A stretch of 47,762 nucleotides of DNA from Rubrivivax sp. (GCA_027489455.1 JAIXZR010000224.1:1-47762); one strand, 5' to 3'. Shown: positions 28,866 through 37,728, counted from the stretch's first letter. The notes: generated from the sequence alone by a model not told the origin. A program made the numbers and translations.

Positions 28866-29456
28866 TCAGCCGCCGGCGCAACGGCAGGGGCCCGCCGCGG
28901 CCCGGCTGGCGCGAAAGGCCATGAGCCTGGACTGCGCCTCGCTCAAGGAGTGCACCTGTTCTCCGCCTGCCGGGAGCACCACGCTGGCGGCAGCAGGCGC
29001 AAGCAGCAGGTTCAGGGCTACGCCGGCGGCCAGGCCGGCCTGCAGGTCACTGGGTTTGTCGCCCAGCAGTACCGAGCCGGACAGGTCGATCGCCAACTCG
29101 TGCTCTGCCGCAAACAGCATGCCCGGGTTGGGCTTGCGCATCGGTGAATCGACCAGGTAGTGGCCGATCCCGGCGCTCGGGTGGGTGGGGCAGTGGTAGA
29201 CGCGGGCGATGGGCGCTGACCGCTGGGCGAATTGCTCGCACATCCAGGCCGTCAGCGCAGCAAAGTCGGATTCCGTGTACAGGCCGCGGCCGATGCCGGC
29301 CTGATTGGTGATGACGACGGTCAGCATCCCCAGCTCGCGTGCGCAGCGCACGAGATCGAAGATGCCAGGCAGGAATTCGAAGTCGGCCTGGCGGTGCACG
29401 TAGCCATGGTCGACATTGATCACGCCGTCGCGGTCCAGGAACAAGGCGGGGGTCAT
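28866..29456 (-). CDS. gmhB: D,D-heptose 1,7-bisphosphate phosphatase
   Basis: A 196-aa HAD-family phosphatase that removes the C7 phosphate of heptose 1,7-bisphosphate. Motif I is FLDRDGVIN (Asp8 nucleophile, Asp10), motif II is in VITNQAGIGRG, the Lys motif is RKPNPGM, and motif IV is LLGDKPSDL. The zinc loop of E. coli GmhB (Cys-x-His...Cys-x-Cys) is incomplete: CPTHP is present, but the later Cys-x-Cys is replaced by DSP before MRKP. The ATG at 29456 overlaps the hddC stop (ATGA). A much longer frame runs back through hddC, but that part is not a real protein. The C-terminal tail is longer than usual. Confidence 0.9.
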   Translation of the reverse strand: MTPALFLDRDGVINVDHGYVHRQADFEFLPGIFDLVRCARELGMLTVVITNQAGIGRGLYTESDFAALTAWMCEQFAQRSAPIARVYHCPTHPSAGIGHYLVDSPMRKPNPGMLFAAEHELAIDLSGSVLLGDKPSDLQAGLAAGVALNLLLAPAAASVVLPAGGEQVHSLSEAQSRLMAFRASRAAAGPCRCAGG

Positions 29457-30166
29457 GCCAGATCCGCCAACGTCCGCAGTTCGCTCTGCGCGCGCGCGTA
29501 GTCGTCGGGCACGCCGATGTCGATGAAGCGGCCTTGGGTTTCGAAGGCCCGCATGTCCAGGGTGTTCAGCCTGGGCACGAGGAAATCGGATTCGAACGAG
29601 AAGGATTCCGGCAGCTCGATGCCGTCGAAGAACCGCCGCGGCAGCACGTAATGCCCCGTGTTGATGAAGCCCGGCCCGGCGATGCCTTTCTCGACGAAGC
29701 GCGACAGCCGGCCTGCCGTGAGTTCCAGCCGTCCATAGCGCGCCGTGTCCTGGACCTGGACGCCCACGATCATCGGCCGTTGATGGCCGGCCCAGGCTTG
29801 GGTCAGAAGGTCCAGTTCGATGTCGAGGAAGGTGTCGCCGTTGACCACCAGCACCGCGTCGCTGGTGCAGCCCTTCAGGCCGCGCACGATGGCTCCGCCG
29901 GTACCGAGTGGACGGTCCTCGATCTCGTAGCCGATCTCCAGGGCACCGTACCGCGGCCCGAAGTGCTGCACCACGGTATCGGCCATGTAGCCCAGCGAAA
30001 GCACGGCCCGGGTGACGCCCTTGCGCCGCAGCGAGCCGAGCAGGATCTCCAGGAAAGGCCTTCCGCAGACCGGCGCCATGGGCTTGGGCAGATCGGGCAC
30101 CACGGCGCGTAGGCGCGTGCCAAAGCCACCCGCCAGGATCAGTGCATCCACGGCGTCCGTTCCCAT
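29453..30166 (-). CDS. hddC: D-glycero-alpha-D-manno-heptose 1-phosphate guanylyltransferase
   Basis: A 237-aa sugar-nucleotide transferase. It starts with the Rossmann-like LILAGGFGTRLR (about 9-20) and LPKPMAPVCGRP, then has NGDTFLDIELDLL (metal and donor site) and FVEKGIAGPGFINTGHYVL. Its length and its pairing with gmhB and hddA point to HddC, which forms GDP-D-alpha-D-heptose, rather than a glucose-1-phosphate enzyme. The ATG at 30166 begins two codons before the fold. The frame is open 150 bases further, with an Arg-rich stretch outside the family. It is divergent from the WecA-like gene, with about 240 bases between them. Confidence 0.87.
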   Translation of the reverse strand: MGTDAVDALILAGGFGTRLRAVVPDLPKPMAPVCGRPFLEILLGSLRRKGVTRAVLSLGYMADTVVQHFGPRYGALEIGYEIEDRPLGTGGAIVRGLKGCTSDAVLVVNGDTFLDIELDLLTQAWAGHQRPMIVGVQVQDTARYGRLELTAGRLSRFVEKGIAGPGFINTGHYVLPRRFFDGIELPESFSFESDFLVPRLNTLDMRAFETQGRFIDIGVPDDYARAQSELRTLADLA

Positions 30167-30405
30167 CCCCGGCGCGCTGGCCGGCCACTCGCCGATCGCT
30201 TCATGCTTTCTTTCCGTTGACTTAGGCCGCCCTAGCAAAAGCCGGCGAGCGGCGTGCCGCAGCAGCAGCATCCCGCCCGCGGTGCGAGACCGGGCCGAGG
30301 CGCGAGCATCGTACACGCGGGGTCGGAGTCGGCCGCTCGTGCCATGGGCCGGTCAGGCCGAGCCCTGCGCCAGAGCCCGCATCTGCGGCCCGTAAACTCG
30401 CCCGG

Positions 30406-31536
30406 GTGGCTTCGCTCGTTCTCGCCTTCCTGATTTCCTTGCTCGTGAACCTCGCGGTGGTGCGGTCCGCCAGGATCCATGCCCATCGGTCTGGCGATCA
30501 CGATTTTTCCAAGCCACAGAAGTTTCATGCGGTGGCCGTGCCTCGCATTGGTGGCCTGGGCATCGTGCTGGGATTGGCTGTTGCCGTGGGCGTGCTCGTC
30601 TGGCAAGCCGGCCAGGGCGCGCTCTGGATCTACCTGCTGCTGGCCTGCAGCGCCCCGGCGTTTCTTGCCGGCTTCGTGCAGGACTTGACCGAGGCCATCA
30701 GCCCGAAAGGCCGCCTGGCGGCCACGGCAGCGGCGGCTGCGATGGCGTTTTTCCTGCTCGACGCCGCCATCACGCGCACGGCCCTGCCGGGGCTCGACTG
30801 GCTGGTTACTTCGCTGGCCGGGTCGTTCCTGCTCACTGTCTTCGCGGTGGCGGGGGTGGCCAATGCCGTGAACATCATCGACGGCTTCAACGGTCTGGCG
30901 TCGATGTGCGTGATGTTGATGCTCGCCGCGCTGGGCTACGTGGCCTTCCAGGTCGGCGATCTGCTGCTGGCGGCTCTGGCCTTCACCTGCGTCGGCGCCG
31001 TCCTGGGTTTCTTCATCTGGAACTTTCCCTCGGGCCTGCTGTTTCTGGGCGACGGCGGTGCCTATTTCCTGGGCTTCATGGTGGCGGAGATCTCGATTCT
31101 TCTGCTCGTCCGCAACCCCGGCGTCTCGCCCATATTCCCGTTGCTGGTCTGCATCTATCCGGCATTCGAAACCCTGTTTTCGATCTATCGGCGCCTGGCC
31201 TTGCGCCAGCAACCCGCTCACATGCCTGACGGTATCCACCTGCATTCACTGGTCTACCGGCGCATGATGCGCTGGGCCGTGGGTGACCGCACGGTCAAAG
31301 CCCTGACAAGAAGGAACTCCTTGACCTCGCCCTTCCTTTGGGTGCTGTGCATGGCGTCGATTGCGCCGGCTGTGTTGTTTTGGGACAACACGCCCGTGCT
31401 CTTGCTTTTCCTGCTGCTGTTTGCACTTTCTTATCTGATGCTGTACTGGCGCATCGTCAGGTTCCAGTCGCCGAAGCTGCTGCGCCGGATCACCAGCCGG
31501 CTGCCCCCTGCCGATAACGGCGATACTCGCGGGTGA
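30406..31536 (+). CDS. Polyprenyl-phosphate sugar-1-phosphate transferase, MraY/WecA family
   Basis: A 376-aa membrane protein with about 10 hydrophobic segments. It would start glycan synthesis by moving a sugar-1-phosphate onto undecaprenyl phosphate. Family motifs visible: VNIIDGFNGL (155-164), FLGDGGAYFLG (213-223) and the HxH-type loop DGIHLHSLVYRR (275-286). The first catalytic Asp pair is QD (92-93, GFVQDLTEAIS) instead of DD. The GTG at 30406 is preceded by a TAAACT hexamer at 30393-30398, so the mRNA may be nearly leaderless. Its stop overlaps the RNA helicase start by one base, a link between the glycan locus and the core genome. Confidence 0.85.
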   Translation: MASLVLAFLISLLVNLAVVRSARIHAHRSGDHDFSKPQKFHAVAVPRIGGLGIVLGLAVAVGVLVWQAGQGALWIYLLLACSAPAFLAGFVQDLTEAISPKGRLAATAAAAAMAFFLLDAAITRTALPGLDWLVTSLAGSFLLTVFAVAGVANAVNIIDGFNGLASMCVMLMLAALGYVAFQVGDLLLAALAFTCVGAVLGFFIWNFPSGLLFLGDGGAYFLGFMVAEISILLLVRNPGVSPIFPLLVCIYPAFETLFSIYRRLALRQQPAHMPDGIHLHSLVYRRMMRWAVGDRTVKALTRRNSLTSPFLWVLCMASIAPAVLFWDNTPVLLLFLLLFALSYLMLYWRIVRFQSPKLLRRITSRLPPADNGDTRG

Positions 31537-33017
31537 TGCAGCAAGACATACCCCCCAGCGAAGAAGCGAAGGACGCCCCACCGCTTTTCTCCACGCTCCC
31601 CCTCGACCCCAAGCTCCTGCGCGCCGTGGCCGATTCGGGCTACGTCGCCATGACGCCCATCCAGGCCAAGGCCATCCCCATCGTGCTGGCCGGGCGCGAT
31701 GTGATGGGCGCGGCGCAGACCGGCACTGGCAAGACGGCCGCCTTCACCATCCCGCTGCTGCAGAAGATGCTGCGGCACGAAACGGGCAACACGTCGCCGG
31801 CGCGGCACCCGGTGCGCGCCCTGGTGCTGGCCCCCACGCGTGAACTGGCCGACCAGGTGGCGGCCAACGTCAAGAACTACGCCAAGCACACGCAGCTCCG
31901 CTCGGTAGTGGTGTTCGGCGGCATCGACATGAAGCCGCAGACGCTGGCGCTGAAGGCCGGGGTCGAGGTGCTGATTGCCACGCCGGGCCGGCTTCTGGAC
32001 CACATCGAAGCCAAGAACGTGGTGCTGAACCAGGTCGAATACGTCGTCCTGGACGAGGCCGATCGCATGCTGGACATCGGCTTCCTGCCCGATCTGCAGC
32101 GCATCCTGTCCTACCTGCCCAAGGCGCGGCAGACGCTGCTGTTTTCGGCCACCTTCAGCCCCGAGATCAAGCGCCTGGCCAACAGTTACCTGCAAGACCC
32201 GGTGCTGGTGGAAGTGGCGCGGCCCAACGCCACGGCCAGCACGGTGGAGCAGCGCTTCTACAGCTGCGACGACGACGACAAGCGCGCCGTGATCCGCCAG
32301 CTGCTGCGCACGCGTGAGCTGTCGCAGGCCATCATCTTCGTCAACAGCAAGCTGGGTGCAGCGCGCCTGGCGCGCAGCTTCGAGCGCGACGGCCTGAAGA
32401 CCCAGGCCCTGCATGGAGACAAAAGCCAGGACGAACGGCTCAAGGCGCTGCAGGCCTTCAAGTCCGGCGAGGTGGATCTGCTGGTGGCTACCGATGTGGC
32501 GGCCCGCGGCCTGGACATCGCCGATCTGCCGGCCGTCTTCAACTTCGACGTGCCCTTCCACGCTGAAGATTACGTGCACCGTATCGGGCGCACTGGCCGC
32601 GCGGGCGCTTCGGGGCTGGCGGTCACGCTGGTGGCGCGCGACGACATGCGTCTGCTGGGCGAAATCGAGAAACTGCTGAAGAAGAAGATCGACCTCGAGG
32701 CCATCGAGCTCGACGATGATCGCCCCATGCGCCGGCCGCGCGCGCCGCGCGACGATCGCGAAGCCCCGCTGGTCGACGCACCGCGCCCAGCGCCGGCTGC
32801 CGCTGACGGCGTGCGTTCGTCGGGCCGGCCCTGGCGCAGCAATGCCCCGGCGCCGCGTGCAGCCGATCCGTTCTTCGACAAGCCTTACGAACCCAGCCCC
32901 GATGGTGCGCCGCCGGCGTGGGAAAAGACGACGGCAGCACCCGCAGCCAAGCTGCTGACGCCCAACATCCGGCCGAAGAAGAAGGTCGCCGCGCTGCTGG
33001 GCGGCGGCAACCGCTGA
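31536..33017 (+). CDS. rhlE: DEAD-box RNA helicase, RhlE type
   Basis: About 493 aa. The Q motif is in GYVAMTPIQAKAIP, motif I is AQTGTGKT (about 60-67), Ia is PTRELADQ, Ib is TPGR, motif II is DEAD (about 173-176), and motif III is SATF. The HRIGRTGR motif VI closes the helicase core. The C-terminal 110 residues are low-complexity, rich in Pro, Arg and Ala, typical of RhlE-like tails that bind RNA. The TGATG overlap with the preceding gene makes ATG 31536 the likely start; GTG 31533 is equally near. Likely roles are ribosome assembly and cold adaptation, from the family. Confidence 0.9.
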   Translation: MQQDIPPSEEAKDAPPLFSTLPLDPKLLRAVADSGYVAMTPIQAKAIPIVLAGRDVMGAAQTGTGKTAAFTIPLLQKMLRHETGNTSPARHPVRALVLAPTRELADQVAANVKNYAKHTQLRSVVVFGGIDMKPQTLALKAGVEVLIATPGRLLDHIEAKNVVLNQVEYVVLDEADRMLDIGFLPDLQRILSYLPKARQTLLFSATFSPEIKRLANSYLQDPVLVEVARPNATASTVEQRFYSCDDDDKRAVIRQLLRTRELSQAIIFVNSKLGAARLARSFERDGLKTQALHGDKSQDERLKALQAFKSGEVDLLVATDVAARGLDIADLPAVFNFDVPFHAEDYVHRIGRTGRAGASGLAVTLVARDDMRLLGEIEKLLKKKIDLEAIELDDDRPMRRPRAPRDDREAPLVDAPRPAPAAADGVRSSGRPWRSNAPAPRAADPFFDKPYEPSPDGAPPAWEKTTAAPAAKLLTPNIRPKKKVAALLGGGNR

Positions 33018-33027
33018 CCGCGGCGGC

Positions 33028-33825
33028 TCAGGCCAGAAAGCTGAAGACCGCGGGTTCGCGGTCGCTCATCGATCGAGGGGCCTGGCGCCACTGGGCCACG
33101 CTGGCAGTGTGCGTCCAGCCTGCCGGGCCCGTCAGGCCGATGCTGACCGACAGCTGCGTCTGTGGCTGCAAGCCGGCCAGCAGCGCCGCCAACAATGCCG
33201 CGTTACGGTAAGGGGTCTCGATCACGATCTGCGTCTGCTGCAGCCGGCGCGAAGCCGCCTCCAGATCGCGCAAACGGCTGGCGCGGGGCGCGGCTTCCTG
33301 CGGCAGGTAGCCGATGAAGGCGAAGGACTGGCCGTTCAGCCCGCTGGCCGCCAGGGCCAGCAACAGCGAGCTGGCACCCGCCAGCGGCACCACCGCGATG
33401 CCGGCGCGATGCGCGGCCTGCACCAGGGCCGCACCAGGGTCGGCCACTGCGGGAAGGCCGGCTTCGGACAGCAGCCCCAGGTCGTGACCGGCCAGCGCAG
33501 GTGCCAGCAGCATCTGCCATTCAGCCGCCGGCACCGTCTGGCCGCTGCCCTTGCGCGGGCGCGGCAGCTCGGCCATCGCCAGCGCCTGCAGCGGGCAGGC
33601 CAGCGGCGTGACGGCCTGCACGCGCTTCAGGAAGCTGCGGGCGCTGCGCGCGTTTTCTACAGCCCAGTGCTGCAGTGCCGCGGCCTGCCGCAGCACCCCC
33701 AGGGGCAGCAGATCCTGGATGTCGACGGCTTGAGCGTCCAGGTCCAGCGTGTTGGGCACCAGGATCAGGCGCCCCTGCCGGGGTGGATCGGAAGGATCGG
33801 GCGGCGTGGGCGCGGGCGGGCTCAT
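33028..33825 (-). CDS. SAM-dependent methyltransferase, tetrapyrrole methylase fold (RsmI-related)
   Basis: 265 aa. The fold is suggested by GLLSEAGLPAVADPGAALV, which matches the SDAGTPxISDPG motif of RsmI, by GASSLLLALAASGL, and by FIGYLPQE. RsmI methylates the 2'-oxygen of C1402 in 16S rRNA. This protein is more divergent and resembles the RsmI-like proteins paired with maf in Burkholderiales, so a true RsmI may lie elsewhere. The ATG at 33825 overlaps the maf stop (ATGA). The proline-rich N-terminus before LILVPNTL is probably disordered. It ends 10 bases from the convergent helicase gene. Confidence 0.78.
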   Translation of the reverse strand: MSPPAPTPPDPSDPPRQGRLILVPNTLDLDAQAVDIQDLLPLGVLRQAAALQHWAVENARSARSFLKRVQAVTPLACPLQALAMAELPRPRKGSGQTVPAAEWQMLLAPALAGHDLGLLSEAGLPAVADPGAALVQAAHRAGIAVVPLAGASSLLLALAASGLNGQSFAFIGYLPQEAAPRASRLRDLEAASRRLQQTQIVIETPYRNAALLAALLAGLQPQTQLSVSIGLTGPAGWTHTASVAQWRQAPRSMSDREPAVFSFLA

Positions 33826-34412
33826 CGATTCAGGGGGTCGATGCCGGCGCCGCGCAGCAGCCGTGCGGTGCGGATCAAGGGCAGCCCGACCAGCGCCGTG
33901 GGGTCGTCGTTGTCGATGGCGTCGAGCAGGCTGATGCCCAGGGCCTCGCACCGGCTGCTGCCGGCGCAGTCGTAGGGCTGGTCGAGCCGCAAGTAGGTCT
34001 CGATCTCGGCATTGCTGATCGTGCGATAGCGCACCTGCACGCTGCTCAGGTCTTCCGCGCTGTAGCCGGTTTCCACGCACACCACGGCCACCGCGGTGTG
34101 GAAAACGACGCTGTTGCCGCGCAGGCGCTGCAGCTGGGCGACCGCGCGTGCGTGGTTGCCGGGCTTGCCCAGCGGCTGGCCATCGAGATCGCACACCTGA
34201 TCGGAGCCGATCACCACGGCCTGCGGGTGCGACTGCGCCACCGCCTGCGCCTTGGCCAGGGCCAGCCGGGACGCCAATGCGGCAGGTGCCTCGGCGGGCA
34301 GGGGGGTTTCGTCCACCTCGGGTGCGACGATGTCGAAGCTCAGGTGCAGGCGCTGCAGCAGTTCACGCCGGTAGCGTGATGTGGAACCCAGGATCAGGCG
34401 GCGGGTGGGCAT
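33822..34412 (-). CDS. maf: Maf/YceF-type nucleotide pyrophosphatase
   Basis: A 196-aa Maf protein. The start LILGSTSRYRRELLQRL is the Maf signature; Maf proteins cleave modified NTPs to the monophosphate. VDETP with the following region, GSDQVCDLDGQPLGKP and YDCAGSSRCEALG place it in the YceF branch, which prefers 7-methyl-GTP; canonical dTTP/UTP enzymes have a different motif here. It is divergent from yceD-rpmF-plsX and coupled to the methyltransferase gene. Cytoplasmic; proposed roles are house-cleaning and cell-division control. Confidence 0.9.
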   Translation of the reverse strand: MPTRRLILGSTSRYRRELLQRLHLSFDIVAPEVDETPLPAEAPAALASRLALAKAQAVAQSHPQAVVIGSDQVCDLDGQPLGKPGNHARAVAQLQRLRGNSVVFHTAVAVVCVETGYSAEDLSSVQVRYRTISNAEIETYLRLDQPYDCAGSSRCEALGISLLDAIDNDDPTALVGLPLIRTARLLRGAGIDPLNR

Positions 34413-34464
34413 AGGCGATTGTCCAATGTTTGGGGCTTCGCCCCGGCGCTACACTGCGCCGCCC

Positions 34465-35046
34465 ATGGCTGCCAAACCCCACCGCCACCATCGATCGGCC
34501 GAGGATCCCGACCCTCGCCGGGTGGACCTGCGCCACTTGGCACAGCAGGCGCTGGAGCTGATGGGCCAGCTGCGCCAGCCCGCCCTGCTGCGTCTGGCCG
34601 AGTCGGTGCAGGCGCCGGCCCCGGACGACGTCGTCACCTGGTCAGCGCGTGGCGAGATGCGGCCAGTCAAGGGTGGCGAACCCCAGGTCTGGCTGCACGT
34701 GGCAGCCCAGGCTCAGGTCGGCTTGGTGTGCCAGCGATGCCTGCAGCCGATGGCCGAGGCTCTGGTGGTGGCCCGCAGCTTTCTCTTCGTGCCGACCGAG
34801 GAAGAAGCGCAGGCGCTGGATGAAGAACTGGACGACGACGTCCTGGTGCTGCCGCGGCTGTTCAATCTGCTGGACCTGCTTGAGGATGAACTGATCCTCG
34901 CGCTGCCCATCGTGCCCCGGCACGAGGTCTGCCCGCAGCCGCTGGTGGCGGCGTCCGATGTCCTGCCCGACGAAGGCTTGGCTGCCGTGCCAGCGCATCC
35001 CTTTGCCGCGCTGGCCGCGCTGAAGAAGCCGGTGCGTCCGAACTGA
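34465..35046 (+). CDS. yceD: YceD family (DUF177) 23S rRNA accumulation protein
   Basis: 193 aa. The DUF177 core is shown by VCQRCLQP and LDLLEDELILALPIVPRHEVC. YceD is required for normal 23S rRNA accumulation in several bacteria and is almost always beside rpmF, as here. ATG 34465 is used; the frame is open 84 bases upstream over the start of divergent maf. A TACACT hexamer at 34450-34455 may be its -10 box, but no convincing -35 is placed at the right distance. Confidence 0.88.
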   Translation: MAAKPHRHHRSAEDPDPRRVDLRHLAQQALELMGQLRQPALLRLAESVQAPAPDDVVTWSARGEMRPVKGGEPQVWLHVAAQAQVGLVCQRCLQPMAEALVVARSFLFVPTEEEAQALDEELDDDVLVLPRLFNLLDLLEDELILALPIVPRHEVCPQPLVAASDVLPDEGLAAVPAHPFAALAALKKPVRPN

Positions 35047-35058
35047 GCATGCACCCCG

Positions 35059-35086
35059 CTTTACCCGCACCACGGCGTGGTATAGT
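35059..35086 (+). promoter_or_regulatory. Putative rpmF-plsX-fab promoter
   Basis: TATAGT (35081-35086) is a good sigma-70 -10 box followed by a GC-rich discriminator. CTTTAC at 35059-35064 is a weak -35 with 16-base spacing. It lies just after the yceD stop and 249 bases before rpmF, which fits a separate promoter for the rpmF-plsX-fab operon. Confidence 0.5.
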
Positions 35087-35113
35087 CGCGGGCTTTGCGA
35101 AAGCGGCTGGCTG

Positions 35114-35145
35114 CTTCAGTGCGCCGGCTGAAGTCGGCACTGAAG
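35114..35145 (+). promoter_or_regulatory. Stem-loop in the rpmF leader
   Basis: Perfect 9-bp inverted repeat CTTCAGTGC (35114-35122) / GCACTGAAG (35137-35145) with a 14-base loop. It is about 22 bases after the putative -10 box and would lie near the 5' end of the rpmF transcript. The remaining leader to 35334 carries no gene that I can support. A role in leader control is inferred from position only. Confidence 0.4.
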
Positions 35146-35334
35146 GCGGTACCCTGGCGTGCATACGTCTGGCCGCCGCGGCGGCCCCGCCGGCGTTCTG
35201 GCTGGGCCGCTCTCAGCGGGTACCGGCATTGGCATTGGCCTTGGTCTCGGCCCCCGCCAGCGCCTTCGCGATGAGCATTCGCATCGCATCCCTTCGCAGG
35301 TTTTCCAGCGTTCCCAGGTTTTCAGGAGTCAGCC

Positions 35335-35517
35335 ATGGCTGTTCAGCAGAACAAAAAGTCGCCGTCGAAGCGCGGCATGCATCGCTCGCACAACGCCGTC
35401 GCTGCACCCGGTACGGCCGTGGAGCCTACGACGGGCGAGGTTCACCTGCGGCATCACATCAGCCCCACCGGCTTCTATCGCGGCCGCAAGGTCCTGAAGA
35501 CCAAGGCCGACGCCTGA
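35335..35517 (+). CDS. rpmF: 50S ribosomal protein L32
   Basis: 60 aa. [19 protein letters not shown] is the strongly conserved L32 N-terminus, and [15 protein letters not shown] the C-terminus. The zinc-binding cysteines of some L32 proteins are absent, as in most proteobacteria of this group. The ribosome-binding site AGGAG is at 35324-35328, six bases before ATG. First gene of the rpmF-plsX-fabH-fabD-fabG-acpP-fabF group, which links translation and fatty-acid supply. Confidence 0.97.
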   Translation: MAVQQNKKSPSKRGMHRSHNAVAAPGTAVEPTTGEVHLRHHISPTGFYRGRKVLKTKADA

Positions 35518-35526
35518 TCAACGGCC

Positions 35527-35562
35527 GGCAGGGGCGGCCATTGCGGCCGCCGGTTGCCTGCC
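35527..35562 (+). terminator. GC-rich hairpin between rpmF and plsX
   Basis: GGCAGG (35527-35532) pairs with CCTGCC (35557-35562), and inside it GGCGGCC (35533-35539) pairs with GGCCGCC (35545-35551). There is no T-run, so it may be an attenuator or mRNA-processing point rather than a full terminator. Confidence 0.4.
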
Positions 35563-35614
35563 ATGCGCCGCGCACGATGAGCGCGCCATTGCTGCTGCAC
35601 CGTTGCACCGCAAC

Positions 35615-36739
35615 GTGAGCACACCTGCCGGACTCGCGCCCCTGGGCAAGGTGCGCATCGCTGTCGACTGCATGGGCGGCGACCACGGCCCGGCAGTGAC
35701 CCTGCCCGCCTGCAAAGCCTTCCTTGCCAGCCACCCCAGCGCCGAGTTGGTCCTGGTGGGTAATCGGGCTGCGCTAGCCGCGGCTCAGGACTGGCCGCGC
35801 TGCGAGATCCGGCATGCCAGCGAAGTCGTCGCCATGGACGACAGCGTCGAGGTCGCCCTGCGCAAGAAACGCGATTCGTCGATGCGCGTGGCCATCCAGG
35901 CGCTCAGGCCCGGCCGGTCCGACGAGCCCGGCGATGCCGCCGAATCGCCCCTGGCCCACGCCTGCGTGTCGGCGGGCAACACCGGCGCATTGATGGCTGT
36001 GGCCCGGTATCTGCTCAAGACGGTGGAAGGCATCGACCGCCCTGCCATCGCCACCGTCATGCCGCATCAGAACAACGGCTACACCACGGTGCTGGACCTC
36101 GGGGCCAACGTCGATTGCACACCCGAGCACCTGCTGCAGTTCGCGATCATGGGCAGCGCGCTGGTGGCGGCGGTGGAAGGCAAGCCGCAGCCCCGCGTGG
36201 GCCTGCTCAACATCGGCGAGGAAGCCATCAAGGGCAGCGAGACCATCAAGCGCGCCGGCGAACTGCTGCGCGCCGCCGGCGATGCCGGCGAGCTGAACTT
36301 CCACGGCAACGTGGAGGGCAACGACATCTTCAAGGGCACGGTGGACATCGTGGTCTGCGACGGCTTCGTCGGCAACGTGCTGCTCAAGACCAGCGAGGGC
36401 CTGGCTTCCATGCTCGGTGGCTTCATCAAGCAGGAATTCACCCGGGGCCCGTACAGCCTGCTGGCTGCCCTGGTGGCCCGGCCGGTGCTCGAGCGCTTCA
36501 AGCGCCGGGTGGACCCGCGCCGCTACAACGGCGCCGCGCTGCTGGGTCTGCGTGGCCTGGTCTTCAAGAGCCACGGCGGCGCTGATGCCTTCGCCTTCGA
36601 GCAGGCCTTGGCGCGCGCTTATGATGCGGCGCGCAACCGCCTGCTCGACCGCGTGCATGCACGCATCGGCCACAGCCTGCAGGCCTGGCAGTCCGATGCT
36701 GCCGTGCTGCCCGGGCCGGTCCAGGAGAAAGCGGCATGA
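35615..36739 (+). CDS. plsX: Phosphate acyltransferase
   Basis: About 374 aa. PlsX makes acyl-phosphate from acyl-ACP for phospholipid synthesis. Family sequence begins [15 protein letters not shown] and continues with [13 protein letters not shown], the glycine-rich DLGANVDC region and [11 protein letters not shown]. No Shine-Dalgarno decides the start: TTG 35603, GTG 35615 and GTG 35651 are all in frame, the last being closest to the conserved core. The stop overlaps fabH (ATGA). Confidence 0.93.
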   Translation: MSTPAGLAPLGKVRIAVDCMGGDHGPAVTLPACKAFLASHPSAELVLVGNRAALAAAQDWPRCEIRHASEVVAMDDSVEVALRKKRDSSMRVAIQALRPGRSDEPGDAAESPLAHACVSAGNTGALMAVARYLLKTVEGIDRPAIATVMPHQNNGYTTVLDLGANVDCTPEHLLQFAIMGSALVAAVEGKPQPRVGLLNIGEEAIKGSETIKRAGELLRAAGDAGELNFHGNVEGNDIFKGTVDIVVCDGFVGNVLLKTSEGLASMLGGFIKQEFTRGPYSLLAALVARPVLERFKRRVDPRRYNGAALLGLRGLVFKSHGGADAFAFEQALARAYDAARNRLLDRVHARIGHSLQAWQSDAAVLPGPVQEKAA

Positions 36740-37728
36740 CGACATCGCACGGCCCGCGCTTTTCGCGCATCACGGGCACCGGCAGCTGCCTGCCGCCGCG
36801 CAAGCTGAGCAATGCCGACATGGTGGCGATGCTGGCCGCGCGCGGCATCGAGACCAGCGACGAATGGATCGTCGAACGCACCGGCATCCGCAACCGCTAC
36901 TTCGTGGCCGATGGCTGCAACAGCAGCGACCTGGCAGCGACGGCCTGCCGCCATGCGCTGGAAGCCGCTGGCCTGAAGGCCGATGCAGTGGATCTGATCG
37001 TCGTGGCGACGTCCACGCCCGACATGGTGTTCCCGTCCACCGCCAGCATCCTGCAGAACAAGCTGGGCGTGCACGGCTGTGCTGCCTTCGACGTGCAGGC
37101 CGTGTGCTCGGGCTTCGTCTATGCCCTGACGGTGGCCGACGCGATGATCAAGGCCGGCAGCGCCCGCTGCGCGCTGGTGGTGGGGGCCGAGGTGTTCTCC
37201 CGCATCCTGAACTTCGACGACCGCACGACCTGTGTGCTGTTCGGCGACGGCGCCGGCGCCGTGGTGCTGCAGGAAAGCGCCGTGCCGGGAATCCTGGCCA
37301 CCGACCTGCACGCCGACGGCCGCCACGTGGGCATCCTGTGCGTGCCCGGCAGCGTGGCTGGCGGGCAGGTCACGGGCAGCCCCCTGCTCACGATGGATGG
37401 CCCGGCCGTCTTCAAGCTGGCCGTCGGTGTGCTGGAAGACGCCGCCCGCGCCGTGCTGAAGAAGGCCGAACGCACCGAGGCCGATCTCGACTGGCTGGTG
37501 CCGCACCAGGCCAACATCCGCATCATGCAGAGCACGGCACGCAAACTGAGGCTGCCGCTGGACAAGCTCATTTCCACGGTCGACGACCATGGCAACACCT
37601 CGGCGGCTTCGGTGCCGCTGGCATTGGATGTCGCTGTCCGGCAGGGCCGCATCCAGCGCGGCGACACGGTGCTGCTGGAAGGCGTGGGCGGTGGCTTCAC
37701 CTGGGGCGCCGTGCTGCTCGATTTCTGA
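36736..37728 (+). CDS. fabH: Beta-ketoacyl-ACP synthase III
   Basis: 330 aa. Condenses acetyl-CoA with malonyl-ACP to start fatty-acid synthesis. The catalytic triad is visible: Cys124 in [11 protein letters not shown], His near 257 in [10 protein letters not shown], and Asn near 287 in [13 protein letters not shown]. The N-terminus [16 protein letters not shown] is typical. It overlaps plsX by four bases. A small GC-rich hairpin (37737-37752) lies before fabD. Confidence 0.96.
   Translation: MTTSHGPRFSRITGTGSCLPPRKLSNADMVAMLAARGIETSDEWIVERTGIRNRYFVADGCNSSDLAATACRHALEAAGLKADAVDLIVVATSTPDMVFPSTASILQNKLGVHGCAAFDVQAVCSGFVYALTVADAMIKAGSARCALVVGAEVFSRILNFDDRTTCVLFGDGAGAVVLQESAVPGILATDLHADGRHVGILCVPGSVAGGQVTGSPLLTMDGPAVFKLAVGVLEDAARAVLKKAERTEADLDWLVPHQANIRIMQSTARKLRLPLDKLISTVDDHGNTSAASVPLALDVAVRQGRIQRGDTVLLEGVGGGFTWGAVLLDF

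Noticed and set aside
28866..30188. One long minus-strand frame covering gmhB and part of hddC
   Set aside because: The upstream part is an out-of-frame, Arg-rich reading of hddC; the real gmhB starts at 29456.
30166..30406. JUMPstart/ops element before the glycan genes
   Set aside because: A GGGCGGCC stretch is vaguely similar to the ops core, but the GGCGGTAGC sequence is missing and the orientation does not fit.
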